Assembly: GCA_002812745.2 (NCBI GenBank)
Contig: NCSJ02000237.1
Location: forward strand, 1 to 64,000
DNA: 64,000 nt
Direction of reading: 5' to 3'
Source: Scytalidium lignicola
Lineage: Eukaryota; Ascomycota; Leotiomycetes
The notes under the pieces: generated by a model
Seen by the model: only the letters and a program-made list of their open reading frames with translations
Database searches by the model: none
Told to the model about the DNA's origin: nothing
Position numbers and translations under genes: made by a program
In this document: in pieces, positions 58,976 through 64,000 of the stretch
How the letters are laid out: each line of letters starts with the position of its first letter
Numbering within the stretch: the first letter of the stretch is position 1

Positions 58976-59324
58976 TGTTACGAGACTACTTATAGCATAA
59001 TCATATAAGGTAAGTCTAGTCACTCTTACAAGGTTTATATAGAAGTAAGATATTTAAAGTTATAGTAAACAAGTATATATAATAAAGTTATAACTTAAGT
59101 TGAACACAAGGTTCTTAACTAAAGCTTAAGGAGTATATTCTTATATAGACAATTAATACTACTCTTCATACAAGCACTTTACCTAGTCTAACAAGTCTAA
59201 CACTTAGACTTGTAGACCTTGTAGACTTGCGTCAGTTATATGACCTAACCCCCTACTTGGTCCCTAACCCTCTATAAGCTGCTATTCCAGCACTTATCAA
59301 GTTGTGACAGTAAGAGCCATAACA
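58976..59324 (-). repeat. 5' LTR of the Gypsy element
   Basis: This is the same length as the 3' LTR. The differences are overwhelmingly C-to-T and G-to-A transitions. Confidence 0.92.
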
Positions 59325-59602
59325 TTACAAGTTCGTTTAATTTTTTGTAAACAAGATTATATAGTTTATAGTCTTGTCCAGACTAGACTACAGTCTAATA
59401 CAATAGTCTAACCTGTCTAGAAACTTNAAAAAAAGAAGCTTTTATAAAGTATATACAACTAATGTATTTAACAACTTTGTTTACTTATTTTATATAAATC
59501 TTATTATAATATCTATATTTCAATAACATCTTAATATTCTCCTTATAAATTACATTTATAAAACTAATTAATTTTGATTATTACTTTTTAATATATATAT
59601 TA

Positions 59603-59775
59603 TGTTGTGATATCCCACGTGCCACCTCAGGCACTACTTTCTTATTACATGTGACTTCCATTTTAGGTAGTCCCATTAGTTAGCTCTTCCATGTGTACAT
59701 AGTTACTACAGTACAACACCACAATATATTTGAGTAACCCCGATTACACAACCTCTTGCTGTGCTTAATTCAACA
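59603..59775 (+). repeat. 5' LTR of a Ty1/copia element
   Basis: The 173-bp segment starts TGTTG and ends CAACA, a perfect 5-bp inverted end. It directly precedes GGTTATGCACTC, a likely primer-binding site, and then the gag frame at 59821. No second LTR is in the window, so the boundary rests on the ends and position. Confidence 0.7.
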
Positions 59776-59820
59776 GGTTATGCACTCTAGTAGCAATGTA
59801 ATTAGGCTAACTCTTCTTTC

Positions 59821-62050
59821 ATGTCGATTATGTTGATTGGCACCTTTTTTTGTCTCTGTTTACCCATATCCACACGTTTAGCCATCACCTTTAGCATGGC
59901 TGACGATTCTGGAACTGTGGTTCTTCTAAAGGACCAAAGACTCAAGGGTTCAGAGAATTATGACCTTTGGAGTTCCTGTCTTATGGTATTGCTCCAGTTT
60001 AAAGGTCTTGAAGATCATATTAGTAATATTATTTTACCTCCCAAGGGAGATACTCTTGAGTGGAAGGCTTGGTGCAAAGATGACATTAAAACTTATATAT
60101 GTCTTAATGTCAATATCAACGATGAGGCTATATTATTGATCAAGGACTATGATACAACAAAGCTTGCTTAGAGTACTTTAAAAGTTTAATATTAAGGAAA
60201 AGGTTATAATCTACAATAAAAGTTCTTGTCTAAGCTGATCTCTGTCAAACATAGTCACTTCAACTCTACGAACATGTATATTATTACGTTCAAATCAATG
60301 ATAGCTAATTTAAAAGCTGTCAAGGGTGATAACATAGAGCTTCTCTATTAATTTGTCTTTATTTCTAGTCTTGAGAATAAATATCTTATTTGGGCTGAAC
60401 ATTAATGTTCAGCTAGTAGATCAGAGAAACTACCACTTACTCAACTTATAAAGGACATTGCTAATGAATTTATCTTTGCTATTAACTCCTCTAGTGTTGT
60501 TATATATAATAAGAACAATTTTAATTCAAGTAATTTGAAAAGCTTTAAGGATGTTAAATGTAATTATTACAAGAAGAATAGTTACAAGGAATCTGATTGC
60601 TTTCAAAAGCATCTTGAGAAGTTTGAGGAATATAAGGCAAAGTAGTCTAGTAAGAAGAAGGAGAAGAAAAGTGAGGATAAACCTAAGAAGTCTGATTTGA
60701 AGGACAAATCTAATATTGTTAACCTCAACTCTACTAACTTGGTTATTGCTAATCTTATGATTTTCTTCATGTTTATACATAATCAATGGATTGTAGATAC
60801 AAGTGTTATTGATTATATTACTAATAATCTTAATTAGTTTGATTCTAGCTCTTACTCAACATATTCTGATCTTTATCTTATGGAGACAAGTAATAGTTTT
60901 ACTCTAATTGTAAGTATAAGCACTATTATACTTGAAATCACTCGTTTAGATAGTTTATCTTTCCTCTTAATACTTACTAATGTACAGTATATACTTATAT
61001 TTCCAGTCAATATTTTCAAAGCCTTAAGACTCCTTGTACAGAATAGTAATGCTTATGTCACTTTATCTGGTATATTCGATAAGAANAACATTGAATACAA
61101 TNTTGTTATTACCTCNCTTACTAGTATNTATTTAAGATTAACATTTATTCTAATAATGTTTATTTTAACATTCTTTGCTTATTAAACAATCTTTAGTTTA
61201 AATATTATTTATTAACATTTAGTATATACAAACTTTAAAGTTATTAAGAATATTATTAAAATTACTTTTAGAATTAATATAAAGTTAATAAAGAAGGCTT
61301 TTGACAAAGACTTTTTTTCTTTATAAAGTATATAAGTATAATTATTTTAAAAAAGGCATTTCTTAAGAACTTAAAAAACAATTTACTAAAGTTGATAAAG
61401 TCTTGAATATTAATATATATACAATTATACTTGTTAATTATAATGAATATTATTATAAATAATTACTTTAATACTACTTAAGGTTATACTTATAAAGAAA
61501 AGAAAGATGTATATAATGTTATAATTATATATTATACTCTTTTTAAGAATTAATAAAATATTACTTTTAAATTGATTTGAATTAATAGTAAAAATAAGTT
61601 TGATAAAGAAAAACTTAATGCTTTTTATAATTATAAAGGTATTCAATATAAAGAGATTACTCTTTATATATTATAATAAAATAAAATCTTTAAAAAAGTT
61701 AAACATTTTATATTTATAAGAACTTATATTATTATAATTATTGTTAATATTCCTTTTATACTTTAAAACAAGATGTACAAGTTAATTATATATATTAGTA
61801 ATCATCTTATAATTAGAACTCTTATAAGTAATATCACTTTATTTAAAGCCTTTATAAAATAAGTTTCTCTTTTTAATATTAATTACAAACTTAATTTATT
61901 AAACTTTTATGTTGTTAATTCTAAAATCTTTATATATGTTAATAAAGAATATTATATAATATCTTAAAAGATAATTTTTAAAGTTGAAAAAAGTATATTA
62001 TTAAGCTTTAAGAATAACTTAATTTATTATTGTTAAGTTTTTTTATATAT
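59821..62050 (+). pseudogene. Copia gag-pol remnant (gag, protease, integrase)
   Basis: From ATG 59821 (or the internal MADDSG start) a gag frame of 116 codons reads SENYDLWSSCLMVLLQFKGL, followed by stops. The zinc knuckle CNYYKKNSYKESDC (about 60559-60600) has lost a Cys and the His to Tyr. The protease start QWIVDTS is near 60785. Past 61.2 kb, integrase pieces can still be read: GIQYKEITLY near 61630, and a segment with SKIFIY near 61925, which is close to the end of copia integrases. Many stops of RIP type; several ambiguous bases around 61086-61128. Confidence 0.78.
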
Positions 62051-62053
62051 TTA

Positions 62054-62390
62054 TGTTATAGGTTTTACCTAATAAGTTGATTAGTATAAGCCTGAGGCTT
62101 AGTACATAGTAAGAGTATATAGAGAACTTAATAATCAGAGGTTATATAAAGGAGTCTTAAGATCCTTAAAGGACTCTTAAGGACTTTAAATACTCTAAGG
62201 AATCTAATTATATTTTATTATTTATATAAGCATACTATAAGAACATAAGAGTAAACTCCTTATGTTCAACTTAAATACATTATTAAATCTTATCCTTGAC
62301 TTAATTGTTTATGTTATATGTTTTTATTATCCTTGAATATCTACCTTACACTTGATTATCTAGTAACTTGAATAATGTAGTTTTATAATA
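62054..62390 (+). repeat. 5' LTR of a Gypsy-type element (right-edge copy)
   Basis: This is the same LTR family as 121-470 but in the other orientation, 337 bp, starting TGTTATAGG and ending ...ATAATA in place of GTAACA. Nearly all differences from the left copy are C-to-T or G-to-A, plus small deletions. Confidence 0.82.
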
Positions 62391-64000
62391 ATTTTAAACA
62401 TTACTTATCTTAATAAATCAAGATTTAGAAACAGATATATTAGTAAATAACAACAATGAACAATAACTTAAAGAAGATTCTGAAAAAGGTTTTAAAGAAG
62501 AATCTGAAGAGGGATCTGAAGAAGTATCTAAGGAAAGTTCAGAAGATAATTCTGAAGAAGACCAAGGTAAGGACTAGACTATTAAGAAAACTAATATCCA
62601 AGAAGAAATGTTAAAGGAAGTTGTTATATTATCAAAGTAAATTATTAAGTCAACAAAAGGATTAACTGTTAAAGAATTATTATAAGTTATAAAGAAGAAA
62701 TTAACACCTTTACTACTTAAACTTAATCCAAGACTAGTTTTAACACTAAGAGCTTTAAGTCTAGACTTTAATCCAGACTTTGAACTAAAGGATAATACTA
62801 AACAAATCTTAATAACAACCTTTAAAGAAGTTAAAATCATTAAGCTAAACTTGTTTTATAAGGACAAAAAGAAGTTAAAAGTATATCTTATCTAGACAAG
62901 AACTTATTTAGTGTTAAATAACCATCTATTGCTTAAAGACATGTATAAAGTCTTATAAGTATTAACATACTTAAGAGGAATAACTAAAACTTAGTTTTAA
63001 CCCTTTAAGGATAAATGGTTTATAACAAATGGAAAAACAACAAATTAAGAAGTAATTAACATTATTACAAGCTAGGTTAACTATACAAGAGAACTCAAAT
63101 ACTTGTATAAAGATGTTGATGAAAAAANGGAATATTAAAAGATGATTAGCTTACCTTAAACAAATTAAGAGCTTTAGTAAGTATATAATACTTTATCACT
63201 AGTATACAGTATTAGTCAACTAAGAAGAAGAAGTATATATACATTAATATAAAACTAAACTTAAAAACTTTATTAAAGAAGAATTATACTGATAACCTAC
63301 AATTATTACCTTTGATACTCTTGTTAACTTGTTTATTAAGATTAGGAATAAACAATATAAGATGATCTTAGACAAGAAGAGTAAATCTTACTTCAATAGA
63401 AGGAAGATTGATAAAAAGAAGGATTAANGAAGACCTTATAAAGTTAAATGTTATAAAGAAAGAAAAAGACCTTTAAAAGGAAAGGAAAAAAAGCATTTTG
63501 AAAGAAGAAGTAAGAAAAGGAATTCTTTTAGAATTTCCTTTAAAGAACTTGACAAGAAAAANGAAAAANCAAGTTATATTTTAAGTATAAACTTTTAAGA
63601 TATATAATAAATATTCATAAGAAGGACAATAAGTCTAGCATATTAGTTAAAGTTAAAGTTATGAGAATCCTGAGGATTGAAGATATCTTGTTAGAATTAT
63701 CAGAAGAAGGAAACTTGAATTTAAAAGAAATATTTAATGAAGAAGTTAATAAGATAATATTTGTAATAATAAGAAGGACTTAGTATATAAGACATCCTCA
63801 GGATAAAAAGGAAGCTAAGAACCAGGATAGATGAAGATTAATTTTAAGAATTAGTAAAATCTAGATGATTATACTAGTAAACTTTAAAGTTATACTAACA
63901 GAATAATATCTTATTTCTAAAGAAGTATTAATCCTGAAATACTATCTAATGATTAGCATAAGAGGATTAAGAGAATAAGAAATCCTAGACAGAAGTCAAC
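62391..64000 (+). mobile_element. Gypsy-type element, 5' internal part (cut by window edge)
   Basis: The plus strand reads an acidic Glu/Ser-rich gag start (62450-62570). A retrotransposon gag core follows near 62850-63060 (FYKDKKKLKVYLI, then LRGITKT and PFKDKW). A decayed zinc-knuckle-like stretch lies near 63570-63620 (YFKYKLLRY). Stops are frequent. The rest lies beyond the window. Confidence 0.72.

Larger units (their letters stand above)
52651..59324 (-). mobile_element. Complete Ty3/Gypsy LTR retrotransposon, RIP-decayed
   Basis: Two 349-bp LTRs in direct orientation enclose about 6 kb. The 5-bp flanks are TTATA (52646-52650) and TTACA (59325-59329), a target duplication differing by one C-to-T change. 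The polypurine tract lies at 53000-53012 (minus strand AAAAAGGGGATAG), just inside the 3' LTR. The primer site is at 58965-58975. On the minus strand the order is gag with zinc knuckle, protease, reverse transcriptase, RNase H region and integrase, which is the Gypsy order. All reading frames are full of stops, so it cannot move by itself. Confidence 0.92.
59603..62053 (+). mobile_element. Ty1/copia retrotransposon, 5' half, interrupted by a Gypsy element
   Basis: After the LTR comes gag, then a zinc knuckle, protease and integrase blocks. The sequence stops at 62053 where another LTR begins. The remaining 3' half (reverse transcriptase, RNase H, 3' LTR) is not in the window. Decay is uneven: the LTR and gag start are nearly normal in base composition, the integrase part strongly AT-rich. 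Confidence 0.8.

Overview
The window looks like a chromosome segment of a filamentous ascomycete (Pezizomycotina). Genes have many short GT-AG introns (38-164 bp), and the protein families are typically fungal: Zn2Cys6 regulator, eqolisin, fasciclin, DAL5-type transporter, fungal P450, Crypton and Fot1 transposons. The repeats carry the C-to-T/G-to-A decay expected of repeat-induced point mutation (RIP). The species cannot be named from the sequence alone.

Left part (1-10.4 kb) is repeat-rich. A Gypsy element runs off the left edge and is inserted in a decayed Fot1/pogo transposase. It is followed by a nearly intact Tc1/mariner element with one nonsense codon, a dead enoyl-reductase-like gene, a DUF6536-like fragment and a 2.7 kb Crypton relic recognised by its two ends. 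From 10.4 to 27 kb, genes alternate with DNA transposons: a P450, a 2.2 kb Fot1 element and a MITE, a secreted glutamic peptidase, a divergent aldo-keto reductase / DAL5-type transporter pair (reconstructed without a break), an F-box fragment and a fasciclin protein.

The most interesting region is 27.4-41.7 kb. It is a compact carbohydrate-degradation cluster: GH27 alpha-galactosidase, GH88 unsaturated-uronide hydrolase, two facing alginate-lyase-superfamily proteins, a secreted beta-helix glycosidase, and a Zn2Cys6 regulator at its edge. Lyases make 4,5-unsaturated uronides and GH88 removes them, so the set reads as an extracellular-to-intracellular route for a uronic-acid-containing, galactose-decorated polysaccharide. 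All except one lyase (no in-frame ATG) reconstruct as full reading frames.

From 42 to 51 kb there is a small membrane protein, a 438-bp MITE, an S28 peptidase gene split by a Harbinger-like MITE, and a TAP-like alpha/beta hydrolase with one nonsense codon. From 51 kb to the end the DNA is an AT-rich, RIP-decayed retrotransposon block. It holds a complete Gypsy element with two 349-bp LTRs and a 5-bp target duplication, then a Ty1/copia element cut by a second Gypsy copy. That copy belongs to the same LTR family as the one at the left edge, in opposite orientation.
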